DNA of 64,000 nt from Pedobacter sp. HDW13 (GTDB lineage Bacteria; Bacteroidota; Bacteroidia; Sphingobacteriales; Sphingobacteriaceae). A program made the translations under genes and the position numbers. Below are positions 17,734-27,113 of this stretch, piece by piece; position 1 is the stretch's first letter; the number at the start of each line of letters is the position of its first letter. Under the pieces are notes generated by a model. That model had not been told where the DNA came from and did not search any database. It saw nothing but the letters and a program-made list of their open reading frames with translations. The stretch is taken from contig NZ_CP049868.1 of NCBI RefSeq assembly GCF_011303555.1, positions 1,922,001-1,986,000 of the forward strand, written 5' to 3'.

Positions 17734-18651
17734 ATGAAGTACAGAAAAATTGTCCTGGCTGGGGGAAATGGTTATTTGGGTGGCGTGCTAGCTAAACATC
17801 TCAGTTTAATAACGGATGAAATCGTTATCCTTTCGAGGAAAGCCCAGCCAAAAAACGGGAATGTTGAAACTATAGTTTGGGATGGAAAAACAACAGACGA
17901 GTGGACTAAGGCGCTCAAAAACGCCGACCTACTTGTAAATCTTTGCGGCAAAAATGTAAACTGCAGGTACACCGCCAAAAATAGGGAAGAAATTATCCAA
18001 TCAAGGTTGCAACCAACAACTTTGTTGGAAAAGGTAATACAGAAAATGGATAACCCACCTAATCTATGGATCAATATTAGTTCTGCAACTATATATCGCC
18101 ATGCTGAAGACCGCTATCAGGATGAAATTAATGGAGAAATAGGGACAGGTTTTTCAGTAGAGGTATGTAAGGCCTGGGAAAGCAGCTTTTTTGAAAATAG
18201 TACTCCTCATACGAGGAAAATAGCTTTAAGGACGGGCATAGTGCTCGGTAAAGAAGATGGCGCCTTTCCGAGGTTGTTAAATCTTACAAGGACAGGCATG
18301 GGTGGCAGGCAGGGCAACGGTGAGCAGTATGTAAGCTGGGTGCATGAGCAAGATGTAGCCTTGTGTATTGAATGGTTACTCGAACAGGAAAAAATTAGCG
18401 GTATTATTAACTGTACGGCTCCAGAGCCTGTTAAAAACCATGTTCTAATGTCACAAATTAGGAAAACTTGTGGAATAAACTTTGGATTACCAACACCTGC
18501 CTGGTTATTGGCAATAGGTGCAAAGATTATAGGCACCGAAACCGAACTGATTTTAAAAAGCAGGTGGGTTAAGCCTACAATTTTATTAAATAATGACTTT
18601 GAATTTAAACACCCAACCATTGAGCGTGCAGTTAAAGATATTTTAAAATAA
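17734..18651 (+). CDS. TIGR01777 family NAD(P)-dependent epimerase-like oxidoreductase
   Basis: A 305-residue extended short-chain dehydrogenase of the YfcH/TIGR01777 group. The nucleotide loop AGGNGYLGG is at residues 9-17. DLLVNLCGKNVNCRYTAKNREEII is the family signature, followed by SSATIYRHAEDRYQDE and the late LRTGIVLGKEDGAFP, with DUF1731 at the C-terminus (PAWLLAIGAKIIGTE). The physiological substrate is unknown in all members. It is second in the DCC-TIGR01777-SRPBCC operon. In other bacteria this family sits with SRPBCC proteins and photolyases in stress- or light-responsive sets; no photolyase is in this window. Confidence 0.88.
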   Translation: MKYRKIVLAGGNGYLGGVLAKHLSLITDEIVILSRKAQPKNGNVETIVWDGKTTDEWTKALKNADLLVNLCGKNVNCRYTAKNREEIIQSRLQPTTLLEKVIQKMDNPPNLWINISSATIYRHAEDRYQDEINGEIGTGFSVEVCKAWESSFFENSTPHTRKIALRTGIVLGKEDGAFPRLLNLTRTGMGGRQGNGEQYVSWVHEQDVALCIEWLLEQEKISGIINCTAPEPVKNHVLMSQIRKTCGINFGLPTPAWLLAIGAKIIGTETELILKSRWVKPTILLNNDFEFKHPTIERAVKDILK

Positions 18652-18698
18652 GTTTTGTATGCCTAACCGGATCAATTAGAAAACTCAAAACGAAAGTG

Positions 18699-19151
18699 AT
18701 GCCAACCATATTGCTAAAAACAAGAATTTATGCACCAATAGAAAAGTGCTTCGATTTATCCAGAGATTTAGACCTGCACATGGAATCAATGAAAGATAGT
18801 AAAGAAAAAATTATTGCCGGAAGATCGAATGGTTTAATCGGACTTGGCGAAGAGGTTACCTGGCAAGCCAGGCATTTTGGGCTAAGTTTTAACATGACAA
18901 ACAAAATTACGGCAATGAAACCTCCGTTTTATTTTGTTGATGAAATGCTAAGTGGGCCTTTTAAAACACTCCACCATCAACACCATTTCACTTTAGCAGA
19001 TGCCTATACGGAAATGACAGATATTTTTGCATTCCAATCTCCCATGGGCACACTTGGTCGCTTGGTGGATCTATTATTTTTGAAGCGGTATATGCATAAA
19101 TTATTAATTGCCCGAAATCAAGTCATAAAATCAGTGGCAGAGCGACCATAA
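18699..19151 (+). CDS. SRPBCC family protein (cell-division-inhibitor-like)
   Basis: A 150-residue START/Bet v1-fold protein with a hydrophobic ligand cavity. The motifs LLKTRIYAPIEKCFDLSRDL, DLHMESM, ITAMKPPFYFVDEMLSGPF and HHQHHFTLADAYTEMTD fit the SRPBCC group often annotated as cell division inhibitor. No direct division role can be read from the sequence. The ATG at 18699 is preferred to the GTG one codon earlier. It is third in the operon, 47 bases after the TIGR01777 gene, and the operon ends at a bidirectional terminator. Confidence 0.8.
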   Translation: MPTILLKTRIYAPIEKCFDLSRDLDLHMESMKDSKEKIIAGRSNGLIGLGEEVTWQARHFGLSFNMTNKITAMKPPFYFVDEMLSGPFKTLHHQHHFTLADAYTEMTDIFAFQSPMGTLGRLVDLLFLKRYMHKLLIARNQVIKSVAERP

Positions 19152-19152
19152 A

Positions 19153-19182
19153 CAAAAAACCCTGAAACAAGTTCAGGGTTCA
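19153..19182. terminator. Bidirectional terminator between convergent genes
   Basis: Arms AACCCTGAA and TTCAGGGTT with a 5-base loop. The minus strand has six T after the hairpin and the plus strand has a looser T-rich tail. The core CCCTGAA...TTCAGGG recurs at 60007-60027, so this may be a recruited repeat element. Confidence 0.85.
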
Positions 19183-19185
19183 ATT

Positions 19186-19437
19186 TTATTTTACTTCTTC
19201 GTAATCCACAAAGTCACCAAGTTTATCCGTTTTACTTTGATCGGGTTTTGGAGGCATATAATCTATTGAAATAGAACCTTCTGGTTTAGACCTTCTTTGT
19301 TGTTGCTGTTGACCTGTGGCCTGACTTTGCATTTTACTTGCCAAGTTATTAAACAGCATAGGTAGTATCAATCTGACCAACATTCTGATCAGCCAAAGCA
19401 CTAATATTGTTATGAAAATGAATTTTATTAATGTCAT
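19186..19437 (-). CDS. DUF4834 family small membrane protein
   Basis: An 83-residue protein with one N-terminal membrane span (LIKFIFITILVLWLIRMLVRLILPMLF), a Gln/Arg-rich linker (QQQQQRRSKPEG), and a short conserved cytoplasmic tail ending DKLGDFVDYEEVK. This matches DUF4834 of Bacteroidota; function is unknown. A TATATTTG box on the minus strand at 19459-19466 gives it a likely promoter, and it ends at the shared terminator. Confidence 0.8.
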   Translation of the reverse strand: MTLIKFIFITILVLWLIRMLVRLILPMLFNNLASKMQSQATGQQQQQRRSKPEGSISIDYMPPKPDQSKTDKLGDFVDYEEVK

Positions 19438-19458
19438 GTTAATAATTTACGCTTATTA

Positions 19459-19466
19459 CAAATATA
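19459..19466 (-). promoter_or_regulatory. -7 box (TATATTTG) for the DUF4834 gene
   Basis: Matches TAnnTTTG 21 bases before the start codon at 19437. No TTG at the expected -33 distance was found. Confidence 0.4.
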
Positions 19467-19542
19467 GACGTAGCAAAATTTATTTTGTTACTTTTTAGGT
19501 CTTTAATTGCATTTTGATTACAAATATAATACGTAAAAAGGC

Positions 19543-20085
19543 TTATAAAGGTTTTAACCATACTTTTATGAATTTTTCTCTGTTGGATAATTTATCTTCT
19601 GACTGAATCACTTTTACATCTTTTATAATATCATTAGTAATATAAAAGTCGTCATAAGTAACCAATCTTTTTAATTCAATAAAAATTGGCAGATTCCAAT
19701 AGTTCTTTTTAATTCGATACTCTTTTAATAGCTGTTTAATATTTAAGAGCTTAATATCTTTTTTTAGGGTAATCTCTATTAAACCGTTTTTTGCAGCTGG
19801 TCCATATTTATCAGTTCCCTGGCTATCCTTTACCACATTTATCACTTCGACACTTGTGTGCCTAATAAATTCAAACGCTCTTGCTCCGTTTAGTACAGTA
19901 TTGTTTATGACAAACAATGGTCGATTAGCAACTACACCGACCCTTGATGGTGCACAGATCCTGATCTTTCCTGTATCTGATGAGGGGGCATTTTCAACAG
20001 GGCTCCTATTCAATGAATCGGATACCTGAGCCGAGGCGGAACCCGTAAGGACAAAAATTAAAAAGCCAAAATAAAGGTGTTTCAT
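19543..20085 (-). CDS. Exported protein with TonB-receptor plug-like segment
   Basis: A 180-residue secreted protein, signal peptide MKHLYFGFLIFVLTGSASAQ. The segment PLFVINNTVLNG...VINVVKDSQGTDKYGPAAKNGLIEITLKK has the layout of a TonB-dependent receptor plug (a named variable, then a KDxxATxxYGxxAxNGVI-type strand), but no barrel follows. Such isolated plug-like domains occur in Bacteroidota with unknown roles. The ATG at 20085 overlaps the ywbE stop by one base, so the two are coupled. A TTG one codon upstream is less likely. Confidence 0.6.
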   Translation of the reverse strand: MKHLYFGFLIFVLTGSASAQVSDSLNRSPVENAPSSDTGKIRICAPSRVGVVANRPLFVINNTVLNGARAFEFIRHTSVEVINVVKDSQGTDKYGPAAKNGLIEITLKKDIKLLNIKQLLKEYRIKKNYWNLPIFIELKRLVTYDDFYITNDIIKDVKVIQSEDKLSNREKFIKVWLKPL

Positions 20086-20282
20086 CAATCTTCAACAATT
20101 TCAGCAACGCGGCCTACCTGGCCATCTTCGAGCCGAACTTTTATTCCCCGAGAGTGGAATGCGGATGAAGTAAGCATATCTTTAACGATACCGTAGGTAA
20201 TGTTTCCCGATCTTTGATCTTTCTTCAAAATAATTCCGACTTCTAATCCCGGATAAATATCTTTTCTGTTCTGCCCGTCCAT
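20085..20282 (-). CDS. ywbE: YwbE family protein
   Basis: A 65-residue protein starting MDGQNRKDIYPGLEVGII, with GIVKDMLTSSAFHSRGIKVR and LEDGQVGRVAEIVED. This is nearly the whole YwbE (DUF2196) family pattern, a small KOW/SH3-like beta fold of unknown function. The ATG at 20282 is chosen because the preceding 11 codons are not family-like. It is coupled by a one-base overlap to the plug-like exported gene, an unexplained pairing of a cytoplasmic and an exported product. Confidence 0.88.
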   Translation of the reverse strand: MDGQNRKDIYPGLEVGIILKKDQRSGNITYGIVKDMLTSSAFHSRGIKVRLEDGQVGRVAEIVED

Positions 20283-20338
20283 TGTGCTGTATTGTGATGA
20301 TGAATAAAACACCAAAATTCCACAATAATTTTGAATAT

Positions 20339-21631
20339 CTATGGTAATTTACTGAAATCTATTTCTGGCCGCTTACCAACAGTGGTTCTGTTCAATACTT
20401 TTCTTGGCGAGGTGTAATCGTTAAAAAAGCCACCATTTTTCAGGTAAAAAGCTCCTTTGTCAATCCCACCCTGATAATCCATCCGGTAACCTTTCATGCC
20501 GGTGTTATCGGTAGTAAACCTGGCCGATTTTAATTCTGTCCAAACGCCTTTATCATCGCAGATCCATTGGTTATTAAACAAAACTTTTCTGGATAAATCT
20601 CCTTGTACAGGCGAAAAATTTTCTAAAAAGGAATGGAAACGTTTTAAATAAGTTTTGGTTTGTGGCCTGGTAAAGCTGGCTATTAACTGCCATTTATTGG
20701 TTTCGGGTGCAAAAAAGTAAGCGGTATAAGTAGTTAGGCTATCTTTTCCCGGAACGCCATGGAGTAAAAATTTATAGGTATTTCCTGCTTTCCACATATA
20801 GTTTAAATAGCTCTGACCGCCTGCTCCTTCATTACCAAATTCGCCGGTATGCACATTCTCACCTTTCTTAAGCATTTTAATTTTGTGCGATTCAGGGATG
20901 CTTTTAGGATCGTCGGTATTAAAAGGACTCCAAACCGAAAACAGGATATGTCTTTCGGTAGGACTGTTAACCTGCATCCCAAAATAACCTTCGCCAAAGC
21001 CATTGGCCATAAAATAAGAACCCAGAATATCTTCTCCTTTTGGCACGGTAACTTCGTTATAATACCATTCGGCATTTACATTTTCAGGTTGTAGATAGTT
21101 TAAATGAACAGATGGTCCGCGACGGCCCCAATGAAAGAAATTGCCTTCGTTATTTTTAACATAGGCTGTTTTGCCTTCAATAGCCGATCCGTTGATTACC
21201 AAATTTGCAATGGAAGGAAACTTGTTTCCGCTTTTACTTAAACCCTTAATGGTTAAGGCAACGTATCCGGTATCTTTAACCGTCCACTCGCCAATTTTGC
21301 CATCAAAAGCTTTACTTTCATCAAAATTTACTTTTTTAGGTTGATTATTGATTGAAAATTCAATAGTTGACTGACCATCAACAAGTGGCTTTTCATTAAG
21401 CGAAACAATCACCGTACCTGGCTTAGAAACCCTGAAATAAGCGGTGAAATACTCTTTTTGGTTTGACCAGTTTACTATTCCCCTGTTGGATAAGGTTCTC
21501 TCAGAATCCTCGTGAAGCGAACTGTATGCATTACCTGCTAATGGGAGCGTAATATTTGCTTGATTTTGGGCATAACCATCCAGCCCGATAGCGCCGAGTA
21601 CGATCAGCGTTACTAGTTTTAAAGATTTCAT
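20339..21631 (-). CDS. DUF3472 domain-containing exported protein (with DUF5077)
   Basis: A 430-residue secreted protein with signal peptide MKSLKLVTLIVLGAIGLDGYAQ. An N-terminal beta-sandwich (DUF5077-like, about residues 30-150, ANITLPLAGNAYSSLHED) precedes a DUF3472 domain (HWGRRGPSVHLNYLQPE, WYYNEVTVPKGED, GYFGMQVNSPTERHILFSVWSPF). Related proteins are thought to be carbohydrate- or surface-associated. No catalytic residues are evident. It appears monocistronic. Confidence 0.8.
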   Translation of the reverse strand: MKSLKLVTLIVLGAIGLDGYAQNQANITLPLAGNAYSSLHEDSERTLSNRGIVNWSNQKEYFTAYFRVSKPGTVIVSLNEKPLVDGQSTIEFSINNQPKKVNFDESKAFDGKIGEWTVKDTGYVALTIKGLSKSGNKFPSIANLVINGSAIEGKTAYVKNNEGNFFHWGRRGPSVHLNYLQPENVNAEWYYNEVTVPKGEDILGSYFMANGFGEGYFGMQVNSPTERHILFSVWSPFNTDDPKSIPESHKIKMLKKGENVHTGEFGNEGAGGQSYLNYMWKAGNTYKFLLHGVPGKDSLTTYTAYFFAPETNKWQLIASFTRPQTKTYLKRFHSFLENFSPVQGDLSRKVLFNNQWICDDKGVWTELKSARFTTDNTGMKGYRMDYQGGIDKGAFYLKNGGFFNDYTSPRKVLNRTTVGKRPEIDFSKLP

Positions 21632-21708
21632 TTAATGATTTTTAGATAACTCGTTGAAGTGCAATTCTAATTCAAATTATTGAAAAATCAGGCATTAAAA
21701 CTAAAACG

Positions 21709-23751
21709 TTACTTACTAAATTTTTCGTTAAACATTTTCTCAAGCGCAAACATTTCATCACGCAACTTTGCAGCTTGTAAAAAGTCCATCTCTTTGGCAG
21801 CCTTCTGCATATCCTTACGGGTATTGTCAATTGCACGCTGCATTTCTCCCTTGCCCATATATTGAACAATTGGATCGGCAGCAATGCTGATTTCGGCATT
21901 TTCGATATAAGCCCTGGCTTTATTATCGCTTGCTTTTTGAGAGAAATCGAGGACAGAAGTCTGTTCTAAAATTGCTTCGCGCGATTTGCCTACCGTTTTA
22001 GGTGTAATACCATGCTCAAGGTTGTAAGCAATCTGTTTTTCCCGACGCCGGTTAGTTTCGTCGATGGTTTTCTCCATACTGTCTGTCATACCATCAGCAT
22101 ACATGATAACCCTTCCTTTATCGTTACGTGCAGCACGGCCAATGGTTTGAATTAACGATTTCTCTGAACGCAAAAAGCCTTCCTTATCGGCATCCAAAAT
22201 GGCAACCAATGTTACTTCGGGTAAATCCAAACCTTCACGTAAAAGGTTAATACCAACCAACACATCAAACTCACCCAATCGCAGACCACGAAGAATCTCT
22301 ACACGTTCCAGAGTCTTAATTTCAGAGTGGATATACCGTGTTTTTATATTCAAACGGTCCAGATATTTGGTTAACTCTTCGGCCATACGCTTGGTTAAAG
22401 TTGTTACCAAAATACGCCCGCCATCTTTAATAGTCAGGTCTATTTCATCCAGTAAATCATCAACCTGGTTAATGGCTGGTCTGATCTCGATAATTGGATC
22501 TAACAAGCCGGTTGGTCTGATTACCTGCTCTATTACTACACCTTCTGATTTTTCCAGTTCATACTCGGCTGGTGTTGCGCTTACGTAAATGGTTTGTGGG
22601 GCAAGTGCTTCAAATTCATTAAAATTTAACGGTCTGTTATCCAGCGCAGCCGGCAAACGGAAACCATATTCAACCAACGAAAGTTTACGTGACCTGTCTC
22701 CTCCGTACATGGCCCTGATTTGCGGCACCGTAACATGACTTTCATCAATCACCATTAAATAATCATCAGGAAAGTAGTCTAACAAACAAAATGGGCGCAT
22801 ACCCGGCTGCCTGCCGTCGAAAAAACGCGAGTAATTTTCAATACCTGAGCAATAGCCCAGTTCTTTCATCATTTCGATATCAAAATTAGTCCGCTCTTCT
22901 AAACGCTTGGCTTCGAGTAAATGCCTGTCGGCAATTAACTGGTTCTTTCTGATCTCCAGTTCTTCCTGAATACCCCAGATAGAAGAATTGAAGCGATCTT
23001 TAGGCGTAACGAAAAGATTGGCCGGATAAATGGCCATATCTTCTAATTTTTCTAAAGTTTTACCCGAAACCGGATCAATGGAGGACAGCTCTTCAATGTC
23101 ATCTCCAAAAAATGAAATGCGGTAGGCATGATCGAGGTACGCAGGATAAATATCCACAGTATCGCCCTTAACCCTAAATGTTCCGCGTTTAAAATCAGTT
23201 GTGGTACGCGAATATAAAATCTCCACCAAACTGTGTAAAAAAGCATTTCTCGAAATTCTTAGTCCAACCCCAAAACGGAAAACCATTTTAGAAAAATCTT
23301 CGGGGTTACCCATACCGTAAATACAGGAAATAGAGGATACGACAATAATGTCGCGCCTGCCACTCATTAAAGATGATGTGGTGCGCAAGCGCAGCTTTTC
23401 TATCTCTTCGTTAATGCTCAGGTCTTTTTCGATGTAGGTATTACTTGAAGCAATAAACGCCTCTGGCTGATAATAATCGTAGTAAGAAACAAAGTAATTG
23501 ACAGAATTTTCGGGGAAGAAATTCTTAAACTCGCCGTAAAGCTGGGCAGCCAGTGTTTTATTGTGGCTTAAAATTAATGTTGGCTTTTGGGTTTGTTCAA
23601 TTACGTTAGCTACCGTAAAGGTTTTGCCTGATCCGGTTACACCAAGTAAAGTTTGATAATGTTCGTTAGCGTTTACACCATCAACCAGTTGTTTGATGGC
23701 ATTGGGTTGATCTCCGGTAGGTTGGTATTCTGAGGTGATTTTAAATTTCAT
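21709..23751 (-). CDS. uvrB: Excinuclease ABC subunit B
   Basis: The damage-verifying helicase of nucleotide excision repair, partner of UvrA and UvrC, in the cytoplasm. It is 680 residues, full length. The Walker A GVTGSGKT is at residues 37-44, the beta-hairpin that clamps DNA includes VSYYDYYQPEAF, the DEAD-like box is MVIDESH, the helicase motif VI region is QTIGRAARN, and the C-terminal UVR motif near residues 640-675 contacts UvrC. A consensus promoter lies immediately upstream. It is a single gene. Confidence 0.97.
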   Translation of the reverse strand: MKFKITSEYQPTGDQPNAIKQLVDGVNANEHYQTLLGVTGSGKTFTVANVIEQTQKPTLILSHNKTLAAQLYGEFKNFFPENSVNYFVSYYDYYQPEAFIASSNTYIEKDLSINEEIEKLRLRTTSSLMSGRRDIIVVSSISCIYGMGNPEDFSKMVFRFGVGLRISRNAFLHSLVEILYSRTTTDFKRGTFRVKGDTVDIYPAYLDHAYRISFFGDDIEELSSIDPVSGKTLEKLEDMAIYPANLFVTPKDRFNSSIWGIQEELEIRKNQLIADRHLLEAKRLEERTNFDIEMMKELGYCSGIENYSRFFDGRQPGMRPFCLLDYFPDDYLMVIDESHVTVPQIRAMYGGDRSRKLSLVEYGFRLPAALDNRPLNFNEFEALAPQTIYVSATPAEYELEKSEGVVIEQVIRPTGLLDPIIEIRPAINQVDDLLDEIDLTIKDGGRILVTTLTKRMAEELTKYLDRLNIKTRYIHSEIKTLERVEILRGLRLGEFDVLVGINLLREGLDLPEVTLVAILDADKEGFLRSEKSLIQTIGRAARNDKGRVIMYADGMTDSMEKTIDETNRRREKQIAYNLEHGITPKTVGKSREAILEQTSVLDFSQKASDNKARAYIENAEISIAADPIVQYMGKGEMQRAIDNTRKDMQKAAKEMDFLQAAKLRDEMFALEKMFNEKFSK

Positions 23752-23758
23752 TGGTAAC

Positions 23759-23790
23759 CAAATTTACTGAAATTTTATGATGCTAAACAA
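23759..23790 (-). promoter_or_regulatory. uvrB promoter, very close to the start codon
   Basis: On the minus strand TTG (23788-23790), a 21-base spacer and TAAATTTG (23759-23766). The box ends 7 bases before the ATG, so the transcript would have little or no 5' leader. Confidence 0.55.
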
Positions 23791-23867
23791 TTTAGCATGC
23801 TTTATTCAACCATCGAAAAGTAATTTTGTGTGGGTGAATTGAAAAAATACTTAAACTGCTTACAAAT

Positions 23868-23899
23868 AAAAAATCCCCGCTGAGGCTCAACGGGGATTT
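23868..23899 (-). terminator. Terminator after the M1 peptidase gene
   Basis: Minus-strand arms AAATCCCCG and CGGGGATTT with an 11-base loop are followed by T-rich sequence, five bases after the stop codon. Confidence 0.88.
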
Positions 23900-23904
23900 T
23901 CTTG

Positions 23905-26277
23905 TTATTTACTTGCAGCCTGCTGCATTGGGTTCTTCCCAACCGACTGGCCTCTAACGGCACCACCGGTTTTGGCTTTGTAAACTCTAAATTTACTTTC
24001 TTTTGCTTTACCACCCCAGCCATTGTTACTGGTATCGATATCAGCTGTTTCACGTAATGGATCTACTAAAATGGAAGCCACTTCCTTATCTTTTACGTAA
24101 AATTTAGAAGTTTTCAATTCATTGTGTCTCCAAATCTGCGCAGGGATACGATCAATTTCTTTGGTGCCATCTTTATAGGTAAACTCAACAATGATTGGCA
24201 TAACCAAACCGCCTTTATTGCTAAAACTTAGCTCGTAAAGGAATTTGTTTTCATATTTATCCTGATCAGCAGATGCGACTACTTCAACAGGAACAGCTCC
24301 TTCCATTTTGGTTACCACAGTGGTATCGATGCTCACCATTCCTCTATCGTATTTATAATAGAAATCCTGAGCGGCAGTATTTTTATCTACATAGAAATTG
24401 ATTTTCTTGTCTTCGCGGTTTCTGATTTTCGAAATATCTTCAAAGGCATTTACAGCAGGCTTATCAATCTTAACCATTCTAGATCTTGCTGCAGGCACTT
24501 CTTTCGGGAAATCGGCTTTTGCAAATTTCACACTGTCCAAAGCAATATCACATGGATCGGTTCCGTAAAACCAACCTCTCCAAAACCAATCTAAATCCTC
24601 ACCACTGGCATCTTCCATGGTACGGAAAAGATCGGCAGGTTCTGGGTGTTTAAAAGCCCATCTTCTGGCATACTCTTTAAATGCGTAGTCAAATAGTTCT
24701 CTGCCCATAATCGTTTCGCGAAGAATATTTAAACCAGTTGCAGGTTTTGAATAGGCATTCGGGCCAAAACGAGCAATATTTTCTGAATTGGTCATAATTG
24801 GTTCCAACTCATCTTTTGGCAGTTTCATGTAATCTACAATGGTATAAGCCGGTCCTTTTTTACTTGGGAATTTATTGTCCCAAAGCTCTTCTGTTAAATA
24901 CTCAACAAAGGAATTTAAACCTTCATCCATCCAAGTCCATTGACGCTCATCACTATTTACAATCATCGGGAAAAAGTTGTGTCCAACTTCATGAATAATT
25001 ACACCCAGCATCCCATTTTTGGTGCTCTCACTGTAAGTCCCATCTGCATCTGTACGACCATAGTTGAAACAGATCATCGGATATTCCATTCCATTAGCTG
25101 CCTCAATACTTTGCGCAACCGGATATGGATAAGGGATCGTAAAATCAGAATAGGTTTTAATGGTATGGGCTACGGCACGGGTAGAAAATTTGCTATACAA
25201 ATTGTAGGCTTCTTTTCCATAAAAGCTCATGCACATTACGGTATTGTTATTAGCCTGTATTTTTTGAGGCATGGCATCCCAGATAAACTTACGTGAAGAG
25301 GTCCAGGCGAAATCGCGCACATTGTTTGCGTTGAAAACCCAGGTCTTTTTAGCGGCCGATTTCTTAGCTTCGGCAGCTTTAGCCTCAGCTAAAGTCTGAA
25401 TTTCAACTGGCGCTGCAGCAGTTTTGGCTGCATTATATCTGCTTAACTGAGTTGGGTTTAAAACCGCACTGTAGTTAATACATTCGCCGGTTGAGCCTAC
25501 AAGGTGATCAGCCGGAACGGTCATTTGCACTTTAAAATCGCCAAAGGTTAAGGCAAATTCGCCTCTTCCTGTAAACTGATGGTTTTGCCATCCCTGAAAA
25601 TCGCTGTATACACATAAACGTGGGTACCATTGAGTCATGGTAAACAAATAATTCCCGTCAGCCGGGAAAAACTCGTAACCTCCACGGCCGCCAACAGCCA
25701 TACGGTCTGTAATTTTATAGTTCCAATCTATGTTGAAAATCAATTTCTGTCCGGTCCTTAACGCAACAGGTAAATCAACACGCATCATGGTTTTGTTAAC
25801 GGTATATTTTAAATTTTTACCCGTAGCATCAGTTAATTTAGTAATATTTATACCGTTACCATTATTGCCTTTTGCACTTAACTGATCTAAACTTTGTGTG
25901 GTGCCAAAAGCAGGCATTTTAGTTGCATCCTGGTAATTGGCATTTTTATCGGTGCTGTGTTCGTTTTCATCGAGTTGCAGCCAAATGTAAGTTAACGGAT
26001 CGGGCGAGTTGTTAGTGTAGGTTACCGTTTCTGACCCGGTGAGTAACAGGTTTTTCTCATCCAATTCACATTTGATGTTATAATCGGCACGTTGTTGCCA
26101 ATATTTAACCCCTGGTGCGCCACTGGCAGTACGTTGTTCGTTTGGTGTAGGTAAAATGGTACCCAATTGTTCAAATTTATTCCCGTGGTTACTACCAGGA
26201 TTATTCTGAGTATTTTGGGCAAAAGCTAAACTACCTGAAAAAAGTAGCAAGCCTGTTAAAGTAAACAGTTTATTCAT
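23905..26277 (-). CDS. M1 family (gluzincin) metallopeptidase, exported
   Basis: A 790-residue secreted zinc aminopeptidase-like enzyme with signal peptide MNKLFTLTGLLLFSGSLAFAQ. The zinc site is complete: HEVGH at residues 429-433 and Glu452 (WMDEGLN), an HExxH-18-E spacing. GMEYPMICF stands in the position of the GAMEN substrate motif in a variant form, and the N-terminal saddle domain is visible (VTYTNNSPDPLTYIWLQLDEN). It is likely periplasmic. It follows the HupE/UreJ-like gene by 11 bases, so the two form one operon. Confidence 0.9.
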   Translation of the reverse strand: MNKLFTLTGLLLFSGSLAFAQNTQNNPGSNHGNKFEQLGTILPTPNEQRTASGAPGVKYWQQRADYNIKCELDEKNLLLTGSETVTYTNNSPDPLTYIWLQLDENEHSTDKNANYQDATKMPAFGTTQSLDQLSAKGNNGNGINITKLTDATGKNLKYTVNKTMMRVDLPVALRTGQKLIFNIDWNYKITDRMAVGGRGGYEFFPADGNYLFTMTQWYPRLCVYSDFQGWQNHQFTGRGEFALTFGDFKVQMTVPADHLVGSTGECINYSAVLNPTQLSRYNAAKTAAAPVEIQTLAEAKAAEAKKSAAKKTWVFNANNVRDFAWTSSRKFIWDAMPQKIQANNNTVMCMSFYGKEAYNLYSKFSTRAVAHTIKTYSDFTIPYPYPVAQSIEAANGMEYPMICFNYGRTDADGTYSESTKNGMLGVIIHEVGHNFFPMIVNSDERQWTWMDEGLNSFVEYLTEELWDNKFPSKKGPAYTIVDYMKLPKDELEPIMTNSENIARFGPNAYSKPATGLNILRETIMGRELFDYAFKEYARRWAFKHPEPADLFRTMEDASGEDLDWFWRGWFYGTDPCDIALDSVKFAKADFPKEVPAARSRMVKIDKPAVNAFEDISKIRNREDKKINFYVDKNTAAQDFYYKYDRGMVSIDTTVVTKMEGAVPVEVVASADQDKYENKFLYELSFSNKGGLVMPIIVEFTYKDGTKEIDRIPAQIWRHNELKTSKFYVKDKEVASILVDPLRETADIDTSNNGWGGKAKESKFRVYKAKTGGAVRGQSVGKNPMQQAASK

Positions 26278-26288
26278 TATGATGTTAG

Positions 26289-26873
26289 TTAAAATGGAAT
26301 TCGTTCTAAAGCCATTTTTAAAGCCAGGCTAAATACGGCTGCCGATATAAATAAAACCCAGCTCAGGCGCTTGATCCGGGTATAATTAAAAATTAAAAAG
26401 GTAATGAACAATACAATCATTACTAGAAAAATCTGCCCTGCTTCCAGGCCAACATTAAAGCCAAAGAGCCCCCAACCTATATTTTGGTCTTTGGCCAGCA
26501 TCATTCTGATGGAATTGGCAAAGCCCATTCCATGTATTAAACCAAAACCCAGGGCCAGGGAATAGTTAATTTTAACCGATTTCAATGAAAAGTTCTTTCT
26601 GAACATATTACTGATTGCGGTAATTACAATGGTACAGGGGATTAAAAACTCTACCCATTTACTATCGAACCTGATGTAATCTAAAACACTTAAAAGCAAA
26701 GTTAGCGAATGACCAATGGTAAAGGCGGTAACCAATATGAGTACTTGTTTCAGATTTTTGTAGCTGTAAATGGCAACAAGTGCCAAAACAAAAAGCTGAT
26801 GATCCAAAGCATCAATACTGATAATGTGTTCCCAACCTAGTTTAAAATAAAAGACAAAATCTTGTAACGGCAT
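26289..26873 (-). CDS. HupE/UreJ family membrane protein
   Basis: A 194-residue protein with about six or seven membrane spans. The family's histidine/acid motifs are present: FKLGWEHIISIDALDHQLFVLAL, then FTIGHSLTLLLSV and FGLIHGMGFA, consistent with metal-ion (nickel or cobalt-type) transport. No hydrogenase or urease gene is near. Its gene is immediately upstream of the M1 peptidase on the same transcript, which suggests metal supply to, or coregulation with, that zinc enzyme. That link is my inference. Confidence 0.8.
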   Translation of the reverse strand: MPLQDFVFYFKLGWEHIISIDALDHQLFVLALVAIYSYKNLKQVLILVTAFTIGHSLTLLLSVLDYIRFDSKWVEFLIPCTIVITAISNMFRKNFSLKSVKINYSLALGFGLIHGMGFANSIRMMLAKDQNIGWGLFGFNVGLEAGQIFLVMIVLFITFLIFNYTRIKRLSWVLFISAAVFSLALKMALERIPF

Positions 26874-27113
26874 GAATAGTAAGCGAACTATCTCGGTTAA
26901 AAATAGTTTATAAAGACTAAAATTATACTTTTAATTACAAAAACACCAAATATCCTTTACAGAAAACGATAAATCCCAAATTTGTTACTGTTTTTAAAAC
27001 AGCTAGTTCTAAGAAACACCTGTATTTACAGTTGTAAACTAAATTGTTGTTTCATTATACAGGGCCAACAAGGTATATTGGTACGGGTAATTTATTTCAT
27101 TTTATATGGTGTT

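Noticed and set aside
24940..25296. 118-codon plus-strand frame
   Set aside because: It lies wholly within the M1 peptidase gene on the opposite strand and mirrors its codon bias.
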